This document shows, one piece after another, positions 64,000 through 64,000 of a DNA stretch of 64,000 bases (position 1 is its first letter; each line of letters begins with the position of its first letter). The DNA is from Limnohabitans sp. 103DPR2 (lineage in GTDB: Bacteria > Pseudomonadota > Gammaproteobacteria > Burkholderiales > Burkholderiaceae_C): positions 1,302,001 to 1,366,000 of the forward strand of contig NZ_CP011834.1 of assembly GCF_001412575.1 (NCBI RefSeq), written 5' to 3'. Position numbers and translations under genes: made by a program. Under the pieces are notes generated by a model. That model made no database searches and was not told the origin of the DNA. It was given only the letters and a program-made list of their open reading frames with translations.

Positions 64000-64000
64000 A

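Noticed and set aside
1..64000. Mobile elements, prophage, CRISPR arrays, tRNA or rRNA genes
   Set aside because: No transposase, integrase, phage or Cas proteins among the coding regions, intergenic gaps are mostly short, and none showed tRNA arms or regular repeats by eye; a tRNAscan or IS search was not possible.

Overview
The window reads as ordinary, densely packed chromosome of a betaproteobacterium, most likely Burkholderiales/Comamonadaceae (a freshwater Limnohabitans- or Rhodoferax-like lineage is my best guess). This rests on protein style, moderate GC, and neighbourhoods such as waaA/tolC/rhodanese/pcm and EI24-cinA-glnA-glnL-glnG. I found no tRNA, rRNA, CRISPR array, insertion sequence, integrase or phage gene. 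Genes are cut at both ends: a phosphomannomutase on the left and mutS on the right.

Layout. 1-9.3 kb: end of a phosphohexomutase, Kdo transferase waaA, then on the minus strand tolC, a rhodanese, pcm, and an RND pump with its adaptor and a TetR regulator; all parts of a tripartite efflux system lie within 8 kb. 9.3-15.9 kb: glutaryl-CoA dehydrogenase with a strong terminator, msrA, a small secreted protein, a ZnuD-like TonB receptor, an AEC carrier, pdxH and a ChaC-like cyclotransferase. 16-25.5 kb: central sugar-acid catabolism. edd-eda (Entner-Doudoroff) lies behind a HexR-like operator. A second cluster holds dgoA, dgoK, a DenD-like dehydrogenase and an L-arabinonate-type IlvD/Edd dehydratase, divergent from a 2-hydroxyacid dehydrogenase, a FadR-type regulator and a cupin.

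25.6-28.3 kb: a light-repair module made of an iron-sulfur photolyase, a flavin reductase, a DUF2256 zinc ribbon and a divergent DUF2805/TIGR03643 protein. 28.3-33.9 kb: rhlE, then an orphan periplasmic binding protein beside a hybrid histidine kinase. 34-44 kb: recC-recB-recD with 4-base overlaps, then a DEDDh exonuclease. 44-51.9 kb: ettA, rsuA, a hydrolase, a periplasmic propeller protein, a polysaccharide deacetylase, a sterol-desaturase-family hydroxylase, an EI24 protein and a CinA-type protein.

52-56.8 kb: the nitrogen-control locus glnA, a small coiled-coil secreted protein, glnL and glnG, with a sigma-54 promoter and an NtrC box ahead of glnA. 56.8-64 kb: a seven-bladed propeller lipoprotein, an exported FAH-family enzyme, a MAPEG protein, glnS, uppP, an alpha/beta hydrolase, the proteasome-like protease Anbu, and the end of mutS.

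Most of the window is housekeeping. The best leads are the photolyase module, the binding-protein/hybrid-kinase pair, the sugar-acid cluster whose substrate is open, Anbu outside its usual neighbourhood, the exported FAH-fold enzyme, and the regulatory palindromes before edd, glnA, the TonB receptor and the sugar-acid operons.
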